From assembly GCF_024359545.1 (NCBI RefSeq), contig NZ_JAKQZG010000004.1, positions 1-64,000 on the forward strand: a stretch of DNA of 64,000 nt, written 5' to 3'. Below the pieces are notes generated by a model. The model was given only the letters and a program-made list of their open reading frames with translations, was not told the origin of the DNA and searched no databases. The translations under genes were made by a program, and so were the position numbers. Shown here piece by piece: positions 34,969-43,929 of this stretch (position 1 is its first letter; each line of letters opens with the position of its first letter). Source of the DNA: Jiella marina. Its GTDB lineage: Bacteria > Pseudomonadota > Alphaproteobacteria > Rhizobiales > Rhizobiaceae.

Positions 34969-35604
34969 ATGCCCAAATCCATCGTCAGCCGGCTCGCAGC
35001 CCTGAGCGCCGGCGTCCTGTCCCTCTTGCCATTGCAAGTTCAGCCGGCCTCTGCTGGGCTCGAACCCTTCGTCGGCGAATTGATGCTGGTGCCCTACAAC
35101 TTCTGCCCGCGTGGCTGGGCTGCGGCGAATGGACAACTCCTGGCAATATCCTCGAACAGCGCCCTCTTTTCACTCCTTGGAACCAATTATGGGGGTGACG
35201 GTCGCACGACATTCGGGCTGCCCAATCTTCAGGGCCGAGCACCGATCAGCGTGGGCACGGGAGCGGCGCTTCCAACCTACGTCCTGGGAGAGCTGGGTGG
35301 GCGAACCAGCTTTTCCCTGCAGCAACAGAATATGCCCGTTCACACCCATACCGCGACAGCGACGCTGAGCGGTACTGGGGATGCGGCTACGACGCCGGAC
35401 CCGGCTGGTACGGTGTTGGCGACGCCAAGCCAGAACATCTATCGCGGCGGTCGGGGAGCGACTCCGAACACGCCACTGGCGGCCGGCTCGGTCACGGTCG
35501 ACATTTCTCCGTCGGGCGGGAACATGCCGGTGGAATTCCGTTCGCCTTATCTCGCCATGCAGTGGTGCATCGCCCTCCAGGGTATTTTTCCTTCGCGGAG
35601 TTGA
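34969..35604 (+). CDS. Exported phage tail-collar domain protein (microcystin-dependent-protein-like)
   Basis: The 211-residue protein has an apparent Sec signal peptide (SRLAALSAGVLSLLPLQVQPASAG, cut near residue 28). It then carries the tail-collar domain: FVGELMLVPYNFCPRGWAAANGQLL, LFSLLGTNYGGDGRTTFGLPNLQGR, and a distal NMPVHTHTATATLSG. The domain normally sits at the tip of phage tails or in the MdpA/MdpB family, but here it is combined with a secretion signal and no phage genes are near. GGAGGA at 34957-34962 fixes ATG 34969. Base composition is lower in GC than the surroundings, so transfer is possible. The function is unknown. Confidence 0.85.
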   Translation: MPKSIVSRLAALSAGVLSLLPLQVQPASAGLEPFVGELMLVPYNFCPRGWAAANGQLLAISSNSALFSLLGTNYGGDGRTTFGLPNLQGRAPISVGTGAALPTYVLGELGGRTSFSLQQQNMPVHTHTATATLSGTGDAATTPDPAGTVLATPSQNIYRGGRGATPNTPLAAGSVTVDISPSGGNMPVEFRSPYLAMQWCIALQGIFPSRS

Positions 35605-35870
35605 GCGGCCGCGCCAACCATGCTGACGGCGCGGCAGGGTCAAAACCTTCCGCGCCGCTTTGCGGTCATGAAGGTAGCGGAGATGCATCATCGCCGATGC
35701 CCGCGGCCTGTTCCCGGCAAGCCACTGGGATGCAATGGGTTTCCCCTGAGATGCGCTGATAGCCCACCAGGCGCCGGCGGGCCCTCAAACGGCCGCATTT
35801 GCGAAAGAGGTGCAGGACCGTTAAGGAAACCCCCGAACTTGCATCAAACGCCCCGAAAGGATGTCAGGCC

Positions 35871-36542
35871 GTGCCAGACCGGATGTTGAGCGCTTCTCCG
35901 TCGAAGCTTGCCGGCTTGCTCGTGGGAACAGCCACGCTGCTCGCCGGTGCCACCTTTGCCCACGCCCAGAATGCACCGAACGCGCAGGCCAACCAGCGCG
36001 CCATGCCCACCGAATGGTTCAAGGTCTGCACGGATCAGGGTGAGAACGAGATCTGCAATACTCAGTATTCGTTGATCGCCGAGACCCGGCAGCTGATCAC
36101 CGCGATCAATCTCATCGATGTGAAGGGTAAGGTCAATCAGAAGGTTGTCCAGGCTGTCGTACCCACGGGTCGCGTGATTCCGGCCGGTGTGCAGATCAAG
36201 ATCGACGGCGGCCAGCCGGTGACGCTGAATTATTCGGTCTGCTTCCCGAACCGCTGCATCGCCGAGGCGGAGCTGACCGACACCTTGGTGAACAGCATGA
36301 AGCGCGGCGGGCAGATGGTCGTCACGTCGATCAATTTCCAGCGTCAGCCCAACCCGATCCCGATCACGCTCTCGGGCTTCACCGATGCTTTCGAGGGTCC
36401 CCCGAAGGCCCAGCCGGAACTCGCCCAGCGCCAGCAGGAGCTGAACGAAGCCCTGCAGAAGCAGGCCGAAGAGCGTCGCAAGAAGTTCGAAGACGCCCAG
36501 AACGCGGCCAAGCAGAGCGCCGGCGACGCCGCCGCACAGTAG
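35871..36542 (+). CDS. Invasion-associated locus B (IalB) family protein
   Basis: The roughly 223-residue protein has a signal peptide (KLAGLLVGTATLLAGATFAHAQ). The mature IalB fold follows, with TEWFKVCTDQGENEICNT, a cysteine pair typical of the family, and NYSVCFPNRCIAEAEL. The last 50 residues form a charged Gln/Glu/Lys helix (ELAQRQQELNEALQKQAEERRKK). IalB was named in Bartonella invasion but the family is widespread in free-living Rhizobiales and probably periplasmic. GTG 35871, nine bases after AAAGGA, is preferred; ATG 35883 is an alternative. A strong terminator follows the stop. Confidence 0.9.
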   Translation: MPDRMLSASPSKLAGLLVGTATLLAGATFAHAQNAPNAQANQRAMPTEWFKVCTDQGENEICNTQYSLIAETRQLITAINLIDVKGKVNQKVVQAVVPTGRVIPAGVQIKIDGGQPVTLNYSVCFPNRCIAEAELTDTLVNSMKRGGQMVVTSINFQRQPNPIPITLSGFTDAFEGPPKAQPELAQRQQELNEALQKQAEERRKKFEDAQNAAKQSAGDAAAQ

Positions 36543-36573
36543 GCGCTTCTCGCCGCCTCCAAGTGGCATGACC

Positions 36574-36612
36574 AAGCCCCGCGGCTTCATCGGAAGCCGC
36601 GGGGCTTTTCTT
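36574..36612 (+). terminator. Rho-independent terminator after ialB
   Basis: A perfect 15-bp stem (36574-36588 with 36593-36607) encloses the four-base loop ATCG and is followed by TTTCTTT. It sits 31 bases after the ialB stop and is one of the strongest terminators in the window. Confidence 0.88.
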
Positions 36613-36872
36613 TGGGCGGTCGGAATTTCTGTCGTTCCTTTGCTTCGACCTGCCGCCGCCCTTCGGCGTTGGCGGTTTCCACCATGAGAAGGCGCCGGTA
36701 TTCCCTGTCCTTCTTCGCTGATGCTGACCGCATCGACCACGTTAAACTCTGATCGGCTCCGCCAACTCCTCAGCTTGCCATTTTCATTGGTGAAATCAAT
36801 CCCTTACGGTTTTATATGCAACTTAAAGACGTTTAATCAAATCGTAGTAATCACAGATCACACAGGAGTCCT
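36613..36872 (+). other. AT-rich spacer upstream of the NIT-domain chemoreceptor
   Basis: No gene is seen. The last 100 bases (about 36775-36860) are conspicuously AT-rich and probably contain the chemoreceptor promoter; I could not assign confident -35/-10 boxes. An AGGAG at 36864-36868 serves the downstream start. Confidence 0.4.
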
Positions 36873-39098
36873 GTGAACTCCTTTTGCATCCAAGTGTGGG
36901 ATCTGGACATGCGCCTCAAAGATGCTCCCGTCGGTCTGCGGCTGGCAGCGACCCTTCTCCTCCCCGTAGCACTTCTCGTGTTTGTGGCGCAGGCGGAGTT
37001 GCGCGCCTCCTGGACCCATTACCATCACATGTACGAGTTGCGTGACGCCACGCGTGAGATCGAGATCGTCGGAGATTTCATGCATGCGCTTCAGGTGGAA
37101 CGTGGCACGACGGCCGGCTATCTCGGAAGTCGCGGCACCAGCATGGGCGAGGCCATGGGAACGGCCCGGCAGGCGTCCGACGAGACCCATGAGGCCTTCG
37201 AACATGCCGAGCATCTGATCGTCAAAGTCGGCGACCAGTATGCCGGCCCCCTCATGGAAAAGATCGATCCGATGACCCATGATGGGCTCGACAGCATGCG
37301 GGAGCGGATCGACGTGTTGGCGGTTGGTGGGTCGGAAGCTTTCGATTTCTACACCGACTTGATCGATGGCCTCGCAGGTCTCGCGATCTCGCTTCACCAT
37401 GGCGTCGACGAGGTAGAACTCGCCGCGCCGCTTTCCGACTATGCGCTTTTATTGATGGCGAAGGAATTTGCCGGGCAGGAGCGAGGTCTGGGGGCTGGTG
37501 CAATCGGTGCCGGAGGGTTCACGCCGCGGAGCTATTTCCGCATGTCCGAGCTCGCCGGCAAGGAACAGGCGTTGATCGATCTCTACAAGCGCGGCGTTGG
37601 CGAAGAGTTGGCGCAGGCTGCCGATCAGCAGTTGGGGCCGATTTCTGCCGAGGTCACGACGCTTCGCGAATCGCTGCTGGGCAGGGGATTGGCGGCAGAC
37701 CTGTCGGGCGTCGACCAGCAGGCGTGGTTTGGCGTAACCACCCAGCGCATCGAGATTCTGCGCGACCTGGGAAAGGAGACCATCGAGCAGATCGTCGCGA
37801 AAGCCGTTGCTATGGGTGAGGCAAGTTACGAGGAATTCCTCAAGCTTGCCGCGATCGTCGCCCTGGTCACGCTGGCGGTTCTGGCGATCACTTTCGTTCT
37901 GGCCCGAAGCATCACCGGTCCGTTGCTGGCCTTGACGGGCGCCATGAATGCCCTGCTCGAAGGCAAGACCGAAATGGCCGGGGTGGACGGATCGCGCAAG
38001 GACGAAATCGGCGAAATGGCCCGGGCGGTTCAAGGCTTCATCGTCCAGACCGAGGAGCGGGTGGTGCGAGAACGCGAGGAAGAGGCAGCGCGTGTTGCCG
38101 AACGTGAACGCGTACGCGCTGCAACCGAAGCTGATCGGGCCGAAACCCAGGCAGCCTCGATGCTGGCGGTTCAGGAACTCGGCACGGCGCTCGGTCATCT
38201 GGCGGAGGGCAATCTGGGCTACCGCATCGAAACCCGCTTCGCGACGATTTTCGAACCGCTGCGCACCGACTTCAACCGCTCCCTGTCGGCGCTCGAGGAC
38301 GCCATCGCTGCCGTAGTGGACGTGTCATCGTCTCTTCGGGGCAATACCGACGAATTGCGGATGGCGGCGGACGATCTGTCACGCCGGACCGAGCAGCAGG
38401 CAGCTTCGCTCGAAGAGACCGCTGCGGCCTTGAGCGAGGTCTCCAATACCGTGACCGAGAGCTCGCGCCGGGCTGATGCGGCAGGCTCCATCATCCGTCA
38501 AACCGCGCTCCATACCCGCGATTCCAACGCGATCGTCGACAAGACCGTCGCAGCGATACACGCTATTTCCCAATCTTCGGATGAGATCACTCGCTTTGTC
38601 AGCGTGATCGACGAGATGGCCTTTCAGACGAACCTGCTTGCGCTGAATGCGGGGGTCGAGGCTGCCCGCGCCGGAGAGGCTGGAAAGGGCTTCGCGGTCG
38701 TCGCCAGTGAGGTGCGGGAACTGGCCCAGCGCTCGGCCGATGCCGCCAGGGAGATCAAGGAACTGATCGCTCGATCCGTCGGCGAAGTCGAGGAGGGTGT
38801 GGCCATGTCGGAAAAGACGAGCGAGGCGCTCAAGAGTATCCTCGAGCAGGTCGACGCCGTTCATGGGGATATGGATGCGATCGCGTCGGCCGCTCGCTCT
38901 CAATCCGTCGCACTGGGTGAGGTCAACCAGGCGATCGCGCAGATGGATATTGTCACTCAGCAGAATGCGGCGATGGTCGAGCAATCGACGGCTGCCACGA
39001 GCAGCCTTGCGGACCAGTCGCGGATACTGGGAGAGAAAATCTCCGGATTTGTGCTCTCCTCGGGGGGGCGCACCACAGCCTTGGCAAAAGCGGCCTGA
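36873..39098 (+). CDS. Methyl-accepting chemotaxis protein with nitrate/nitrite-sensing (NIT) domain
   Basis: The 741-residue chemoreceptor has membrane helices at about residues 23-42 and 325-348. Between them lies an all-helical periplasmic NIT domain, marked by [15 protein letters not shown] at 74-88. A HAMP domain follows ([19 protein letters not shown]), then a charged coiled coil, a second HAMP-like segment ([14 protein letters not shown]) and the MCP signalling domain, whose tip is [24 protein letters not shown] domains are associated with nitrate or nitrite sensing, but the ligand here is not proven. GTG 36873 follows AGGAG by four bases; ATG 36909 (MRLKDAPVG) is an alternative. The gene is an orphan with respect to che genes. 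Confidence 0.93.
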   Translation: MNSFCIQVWDLDMRLKDAPVGLRLAATLLLPVALLVFVAQAELRASWTHYHHMYELRDATREIEIVGDFMHALQVERGTTAGYLGSRGTSMGEAMGTARQASDETHEAFEHAEHLIVKVGDQYAGPLMEKIDPMTHDGLDSMRERIDVLAVGGSEAFDFYTDLIDGLAGLAISLHHGVDEVELAAPLSDYALLLMAKEFAGQERGLGAGAIGAGGFTPRSYFRMSELAGKEQALIDLYKRGVGEELAQAADQQLGPISAEVTTLRESLLGRGLAADLSGVDQQAWFGVTTQRIEILRDLGKETIEQIVAKAVAMGEASYEEFLKLAAIVALVTLAVLAITFVLARSITGPLLALTGAMNALLEGKTEMAGVDGSRKDEIGEMARAVQGFIVQTEERVVREREEEAARVAERERVRAATEADRAETQAASMLAVQELGTALGHLAEGNLGYRIETRFATIFEPLRTDFNRSLSALEDAIAAVVDVSSSLRGNTDELRMAADDLSRRTEQQAASLEETAAALSEVSNTVTESSRRADAAGSIIRQTALHTRDSNAIVDKTVAAIHAISQSSDEITRFVSVIDEMAFQTNLLALNAGVEAARAGEAGKGFAVVASEVRELAQRSADAAREIKELIARSVGEVEEGVAMSEKTSEALKSILEQVDAVHGDMDAIASAARSQSVALGEVNQAIAQMDIVTQQNAAMVEQSTAATSSLADQSRILGEKISGFVLSSGGRTTALAKAA

Positions 39099-39114
39099 TA
39101 ATTTCCGACTCGTT

Positions 39115-39160
39115 CCCCCCTCTGTCGTGCCCCCTTCAACCTGGGCGCGACAGAGGGGGG
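39115..39160 (+). terminator. Long hairpin after the NIT chemoreceptor
   Basis: CCCCCCTCTGTCG (39115-39127) pairs with CGACAGAGGGGGG (39148-39160), and the stem continues inward through TGCCC/GGGCG. It begins 17 bases after the stop. There is no U-tract, so it may act as a bidirectional or mRNA-protecting structure between convergent genes. Confidence 0.6.
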
Positions 39161-39232
39161 CGCCTGTGAACATGGGTCGAGTCGATCGGAAATGGTCCGC
39201 AGACCGTGCGGCAGGCCCTGCGGCCTGGGCGA

Positions 39233-39556
39233 TCAGTTCCGGTGTTCGCTCTTCAGACGATAGATGCCGTCGACCGGCCCGTCGAAGATCTCGGGCACCT
39301 GCGGATGGCGGATCGGCGCGGCGCTATCATCCGGCAGGAGGTTCTGCTCGGAGACATAGGCGATGTATTCGGTCTCGGCGTTTTCCGCGAAGAGATGATA
39401 ATAGGGCTGATCCTTGCGCGGCCGCACCTCTTCCGGGATCGACTGGTACCACTCCTCGGTATTGTCGAACTCGGGATCGACGTCGAAGATCACGCCGCGA
39501 AACGGGAACATTCGGTGGCGGACGATCTGTCCGATATGGAAGCGTGCTGTTTGCAT
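39233..39556 (-). CDS. hspQ: Heat shock protein HspQ
   Basis: The 107-residue protein belongs to the YccV-like/hemimethylated DNA-binding family. It begins MQTARFHIGQIVRHRMFPFRGVIFDVDPEF, and WYQSIPEEVRPRKDQPYYHLFAEN is the conserved core. In enterobacteria HspQ enhances Lon protease specificity and was also reported to bind hemimethylated oriC DNA. Length is normal. It is a single gene, convergent with the chemoreceptor upstream on the plus strand and divergent from the AEC transporter. Confidence 0.93.
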   Translation of the reverse strand: MQTARFHIGQIVRHRMFPFRGVIFDVDPEFDNTEEWYQSIPEEVRPRKDQPYYHLFAENAETEYIAYVSEQNLLPDDSAAPIRHPQVPEIFDGPVDGIYRLKSEHRN

Positions 39557-39671
39557 TGCCGGCGGGACTCCCTTAACGCATTGCCATTACGCAATCTTCG
39601 ATCCGGCGCGCAAGCGCGGGAAATCATCTCAGCCGTAAAGACATGACATCACGCATCCGGGGCTTTTCCCG

Positions 39672-40634
39672 ATGATCGAGATCATCGGCCTGATTTCCCC
39701 CTTCTTCGCCTTGATCGCCCTCGGCTTTGGTGCCGGCCGCATCGCCAACCATCCGGTCAGCGGTCTCGCCTGGCTCAACGTCTTCATCATCTACATCGCG
39801 CTGCCGGCGCTGTTCTTCCAGCTTCTGTCGAAGACGCCGGTCGAAGAACTCGCGAGCGTCGGTTTCATCGTCGCGACGACGCTCGCCACCTTCGTCATCT
39901 TCGTCATCGGCTTTGCCATCGCCCTCGTGCGCCGAAGCGGCATTCCCGCCGCCCTGATTCAAGGCCTCGGCGGAGCCTATGGCAATATCGGCTATATGGG
40001 ACCCGGCATCGCACTGGCGGCGTTCGGTCCCGCCGCAGGCGTTCCGGTCGCCCTGATCTTCTGCTTCGACAACACGCTGCATTTCATCATGGCACCGTTG
40101 ATGATGGCCGTCGGCGGAGGAGGGCAGCTCTCGCTGGGGGCGATGGTGAAGCAGGTCCTGCTGCGCATTTTCACCCATCCGTTCATCATCGCGACGATCG
40201 TCGGCGTCGCCGCTGCGATCTTCGAGATCCACCCTACCGGTCCAATCGACAGTTTCCTCTCACTCCTCGCCAACGCGGCCGCCCCGTGCGCACTGTTTGC
40301 CATGGGGGTCACGCTGGCACTGAGGCCCTTGAAGCGTGTCCCGCCGGAACTCTTCACCATCGTCCCGATCAAGCTGGTCCTGCATCCGCTGATCGTCTGG
40401 CTGGCGCTGGGCGTCGCCGGAGATTTCGACCCGGTCTGGGTGAACAGCGCCATGCTGCTCGCGAGCCTCCCCACCGCGACCAACGTCTTCGTCATCGCGC
40501 AGCAATACGAGGTCTGGGTCGAACGGGCTTCGGCGACGGTGCTGGTCACGACGGTGATGTCCGTCGCGACGGTGACGCTGCTACTCTACATGATCGCGAC
40601 CGGCGTGGTCCCCGCCAATCCATTTGCGAACTGA
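39672..40634 (+). CDS. AEC family transporter (second paralogue)
   Basis: The 320-residue inner-membrane protein has about ten predicted helices. It contains the AEC features near the middle, LGGAYGNIGYMGPGIALAAFG, and near the end, LLASLPTATNVFVIAQQY, where the family has its conserved A-S-x-P-x-A motif in the broken helices. It probably exports a small organic anion. The 3' end overlaps the convergent UbiH-type gene by 54 bases. It is clearly distinct in sequence from the AEC protein at 3.7 kb. Confidence 0.9.
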   Translation: MIEIIGLISPFFALIALGFGAGRIANHPVSGLAWLNVFIIYIALPALFFQLLSKTPVEELASVGFIVATTLATFVIFVIGFAIALVRRSGIPAALIQGLGGAYGNIGYMGPGIALAAFGPAAGVPVALIFCFDNTLHFIMAPLMMAVGGGGQLSLGAMVKQVLLRIFTHPFIIATIVGVAAAIFEIHPTGPIDSFLSLLANAAAPCALFAMGVTLALRPLKRVPPELFTIVPIKLVLHPLIVWLALGVAGDFDPVWVNSAMLLASLPTATNVFVIAQQYEVWVERASATVLVTTVMSVATVTLLLYMIATGVVPANPFAN

Positions 40635-41816
40635 GCGCGGCAGGCCAGTCAGCCCGGCGCCGGGAACCAGGCCTTCGCGCATGGCGAACTGGCGGAGCGG
40701 CGGCACCAGGCTCATCGCCGTCAACCCGCCGCTTCGTGCCGCCTGAACGGGGAGGAAGTCCATGAGAAGCGAGCGGTTGAGCATGTCGACGCCCGCCGTC
40801 CGGCTGGAGATGTCGGACCGCCGGGCCGCTTCGTAGCGGCGCATTGTCACCCGCGAACCCGGGTCGTCGCGACTTTCGCCAACGAGCCGGATGAGGGCTT
40901 CAGCATCGCGCAGACCGAGATTGAGCCCCTGTGCCCCGATAGGCGGGAAGGCATGGCCCGCCTCGCCGACGAGCGCGAGCCGCCGGTCCGTCAGCCGCTC
41001 GACCTTTGCCCCGCCGAGCGGATAGCGGGCGATCGGCCCGTCGATCGTCACGTCGCCGAGGATCCAGTGCATCTTCTCGGCAATGGTCTGTCCCAGCTTT
41101 TCAGGCTTGAGGTCGATATAGAGTTCGGCAAGCTTCGGCTCTTCCACCCAGACGAGCGAGGACCGGCGGCCGGGCAGGGGCACCTGGGTGAACGGCCCGG
41201 TGCGGGTGTGAAACTCCGTCGAAACGGCGTTGTGGTCGATCGTATGGTCGAAATTCAGGACGATTGCCGTCTGCGGATAGCGCCACTCCCTCGCCTTGAT
41301 CCCGGCCGCCTCGCGCATCGGCGAGCGGCGGCCGTCCGCCGCGACGACGAGATCCGCGCCGATCTCGGTGCCATCCTCCAGCGTGACGACGGCCCGGTCT
41401 TCTTCAAGCGTGAGGTCGGTGGCCTTCAACTCCCGGATCTCGAGACGGTCGGACCGCCCGGTGCACGCGCCGAGCGCTGCCGCAAGGTCGGCGTTGAGGG
41501 CGTTGATGCCGAAGGCCGTGAGGCCGATCTCGCTCGCCCGGAATTCCACGGTCGGCGCGCGGAATAGCCGGCCCGTGTCATCGACGATCCGCATGACGGC
41601 GAGTGGCGCCTGCCGGTCCTGAAGCGCCTCGATGATCCCGAGTTCGGCAAGGAAGGCGAGCGAGCGTCCGAGGATCGCCGAACTGCGCTTGTCTTCGGGG
41701 GCAGGGGGCGCCGCCAGAAGCGTATCGAAACCGGCTTCCGCAAAGCCGAGCGCCGTTGCCGTTCCCGCCAGTCCACCTCCGACGACGACGATTTGCCTGC
41801 GTTGCATCAACAGCAT
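40581..41816 (-). CDS. FAD-dependent UbiH/UbiF family hydroxylase
   Basis: The 411-residue flavoprotein monooxygenase hydroxylates the ubiquinone ring. The FAD-binding GGGLAG motif is at about residues 13-18 (VVVGGGLAGTATALGFAEAG). The second signature is DLVVAADGRRSPMREAAG, and the third is LVGEAGHAFPPIGAQGLNLGLRDA, in which the usual GDAAH is GEAGH. Which ring carbon it modifies cannot be told, since alphaproteobacteria use UbiH, UbiF, UbiL and UbiM variants. It overlaps the AEC gene by 54 bases at the 3' end. ATG 41807 (MQRRQIVVVGG) is a possible alternative start. Confidence 0.9.
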   Translation of the reverse strand: MLLMQRRQIVVVGGGLAGTATALGFAEAGFDTLLAAPPAPEDKRSSAILGRSLAFLAELGIIEALQDRQAPLAVMRIVDDTGRLFRAPTVEFRASEIGLTAFGINALNADLAAALGACTGRSDRLEIRELKATDLTLEEDRAVVTLEDGTEIGADLVVAADGRRSPMREAAGIKAREWRYPQTAIVLNFDHTIDHNAVSTEFHTRTGPFTQVPLPGRRSSLVWVEEPKLAELYIDLKPEKLGQTIAEKMHWILGDVTIDGPIARYPLGGAKVERLTDRRLALVGEAGHAFPPIGAQGLNLGLRDAEALIRLVGESRDDPGSRVTMRRYEAARRSDISSRTAGVDMLNRSLLMDFLPVQAARSGGLTAMSLVPPLRQFAMREGLVPGAGLTGLPRSVRKWIGGDHAGRDHVE

Positions 41817-42002
41817 TCCCGAATTCGTGGGACAGCGCCCGGGTTTGGACCCAGCTCAGGCCCGTATGATCTTGGATTTCTCAGATACGCCCGCTACAGC
41901 CTTTGGCAATGGTGCGAACGATCGGCCACCGGAACGAATGGTCGCATCGCCGGTTCGCTCTTGAGACGCAAAGCACGTGGCGCGGAGGAACGACAGTCCG
42001 GC

Positions 42003-42737
42003 ATGTCCGAAGTACCTGAACAATATGACCGCGCCGACCGGTGGCGCGCCTTCGCGATCCATCTCCTGACCGCCAGCGGCGCCTTCATGGCCTTTCTGTC
42101 GCTGATCGCTGCCGCGGAGCAGCGATGGGTAGCGATGTTCGGCTGGCTGGGGCTCGCGCTCTTCGTCGACGGGATCGACGGCCCCATGGCGCGCAAGGTC
42201 AACGTCAAGGGCGTGTTGCCGAACTGGTCGGGCGATCTCCTCGACTCGATCATCGATTATGCGACCTATGCGCTGATCCCGGCCGTCGCGCTCTATCTCT
42301 CCGGCATGATCGGCCGTCCGTCATCCTTCGTGGCTGCGGCACTGATCGTGATCTCCAGCGCGATCTACTATGCCGACACGAACATGAAGACGAAGGACAA
42401 TTTCTTCCGTGGCTTCCCCGTCGCCTGGAACTTCGTTGTCTTCACGCTCTTCGCGGTTCAGCCTCCGGCCTGGGCAACCTTCACACTCGTGGTGATCTGC
42501 TCGGCCGCGACCTTCCTGCCGATCAAGTTCGTCCATCCCGTGCGTGTGCGCATCCTGCGCCCGGTCACGCTCGCGATCGTCGCCGTCTGGTCGGTTCTGG
42601 GGGCGCTGGTCCTGATCCAGGATTTCGACGTCTCGGCCTGGGTTCGGTGGGGACTTGTGGCCACGGGGCTCTATCTCCTGTGCCTCGGCGGCGTGTTGCA
42701 GCTTCTCGACCGGCTGCGCGGCGTCCGCTCCACGTGA
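42003..42737 (+). CDS. pcs: Phosphatidylcholine synthase
   Basis: The 244-residue membrane enzyme condenses CDP-diacylglycerol with choline in one step, a pathway typical of rhizobia. The CDP-alcohol phosphotransferase motif is visible from about residue 59: DGIDGPMARKVNVKG, then GDLLDSIIDY, giving the DG-x2-AR...G-x3-D-x3-D arrangement. Seven to eight helices are predicted. ATG 42003 fits the family start. The choXWV choline importer at 21-23.7 kb would supply its substrate. Confidence 0.94.
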   Translation: MSEVPEQYDRADRWRAFAIHLLTASGAFMAFLSLIAAAEQRWVAMFGWLGLALFVDGIDGPMARKVNVKGVLPNWSGDLLDSIIDYATYALIPAVALYLSGMIGRPSSFVAAALIVISSAIYYADTNMKTKDNFFRGFPVAWNFVVFTLFAVQPPAWATFTLVVICSAATFLPIKFVHPVRVRILRPVTLAIVAVWSVLGALVLIQDFDVSAWVRWGLVATGLYLLCLGGVLQLLDRLRGVRST

Positions 42738-42773
42738 CGGCAGAGCAAGAGCGAGAGGGAGAGACAAAGAGCC

Positions 42774-43748
42774 ATGACCAAAGCGATCATCGTGAAAGAG
42801 ACTGGCGGGCCGGAAATGATGTCCTTCGAGGACCACGATCCCGGACGCCCCGGACCCGGCGAGATCCTGGTCGAGCAGAAGGCGGCCGGCATCAACTTCA
42901 TCGATGTCTATTTCCGGACCGGGCTCTACAAGTCCGAGACCATGCCCTTCGTTCTCGGCAAGGAAGGGGCCGGCGTGGTGGCCGAAGTCGGCGAGGGGGT
43001 CACGCTGTTCAAAGCGGGCGATCGCGTCGCCTATAACGGCGTCTCCGGCACATACGCGGAAAAGATCGTCATACCTGCCGAAAAGGCCGTGGCGGTTCCC
43101 GACGCGGTCGAACTCGAAACTGCGGCCGCGGCGATGCTGAAGGGCATGACGGCGGAGTATCTTCTCCGGCGGACCTATCCGGTGACCAAGGACACGGTGC
43201 TCTTGTTTCACGCGGCTGCCGGCGGCGTCGGCTTGATTGCCGGCCAATGGGCAAAGCATCTCGGTGCCACTGTCATTGGCACCGCCGGTTCCAAGGAAAA
43301 ATGCGACCTCGCCCTCGCGAATGGCTACGACCACGTCATCAATTATCGTGAGTCCGACTTCGTCGAGGAGGTGAAGCGGATCACGAATGGCGAGAAATGC
43401 CATGTCGTCTATGATTCCGTCGGCAAGGACACCTTTCCCGGCAGCCTAGACTGTCTGAAGATGCGCGGACTTTGGGTGACCTTCGGCCAATCCTCCGGCA
43501 AGCTCGATCCGATCGACACCGCTATCCTCAACCAGAAGGGCTCGCTCTTCTGCACGCGCCCGAGCCTCTTTGGCTACGTGACCAATCGCGAAGAGCTGGA
43601 AGCGTCGGCCGCGGCGCTGTTCGACGTCATCGCCTCGGGTGCTGTGAAGATCACGATCGGCCAGACCTATCCGCTCGCCGAGGCGGCCCAGGCCCATCGC
43701 GATCTGGAAGGGCGGAAGACGACTGGCGCGTCGATCCTGACGATCTGA
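42774..43748 (+). CDS. NADPH:quinone oxidoreductase, zinc-free MDR type
   Basis: The 324-residue protein belongs to the medium-chain dehydrogenase/reductase superfamily. The NADPH-binding motif AAAGGVGLIAGQWAKHLGA lies around residues 147-165, and no structural or catalytic zinc cysteine pattern is present. GINFIDVYFRTGLY is the QOR signature near residue 40. It reduces quinones by one electron, using NADPH. It follows pcs by 36 bases with a purine-rich GAGAGGGAGAGA ribosome-binding region, so cotranscription with pcs is likely, though no functional link is apparent. Confidence 0.92.
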   Translation: MTKAIIVKETGGPEMMSFEDHDPGRPGPGEILVEQKAAGINFIDVYFRTGLYKSETMPFVLGKEGAGVVAEVGEGVTLFKAGDRVAYNGVSGTYAEKIVIPAEKAVAVPDAVELETAAAAMLKGMTAEYLLRRTYPVTKDTVLLFHAAAGGVGLIAGQWAKHLGATVIGTAGSKEKCDLALANGYDHVINYRESDFVEEVKRITNGEKCHVVYDSVGKDTFPGSLDCLKMRGLWVTFGQSSGKLDPIDTAILNQKGSLFCTRPSLFGYVTNREELEASAAALFDVIASGAVKITIGQTYPLAEAAQAHRDLEGRKTTGASILTI

Positions 43749-43760
43749 CCATCATCGTCG

Positions 43761-43802
43761 GCCGGGCTCGGGGGCATCGTCCGACCGGCCGCCGAGCCCG
43801 GC
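43761..43802. terminator. GC-rich hairpin after the quinone oxidoreductase gene
   Basis: GCCGGGCTCGG (43761-43771) pairs perfectly with CCGAGCCCGGC (43792-43802) over a 20-base loop, 13 bases after the stop. It lacks a U-tract, so termination is probable but not certain. Confidence 0.45.
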
Positions 43803-43929
43803 AGGCCGCCTCGCCGGATGGTGGGCGGCCCTCGCCTGATGTGCGCTGCAAAATTTGATCCGGCCGCGGGGGAACTTCGCGGCACAGGCCAAGCTTACTC
43901 TGCCTCAAGCCTTATTTCGGAGCATTTTC

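Noticed and set aside
35605-35870. Short open frame of 65 codons overlapping the end of the collar-domain gene
   Set aside because: No ribosome-binding site, no homology-like features and composition typical of a chance frame; the region is best described as an empty spacer with the ialB upstream signals.
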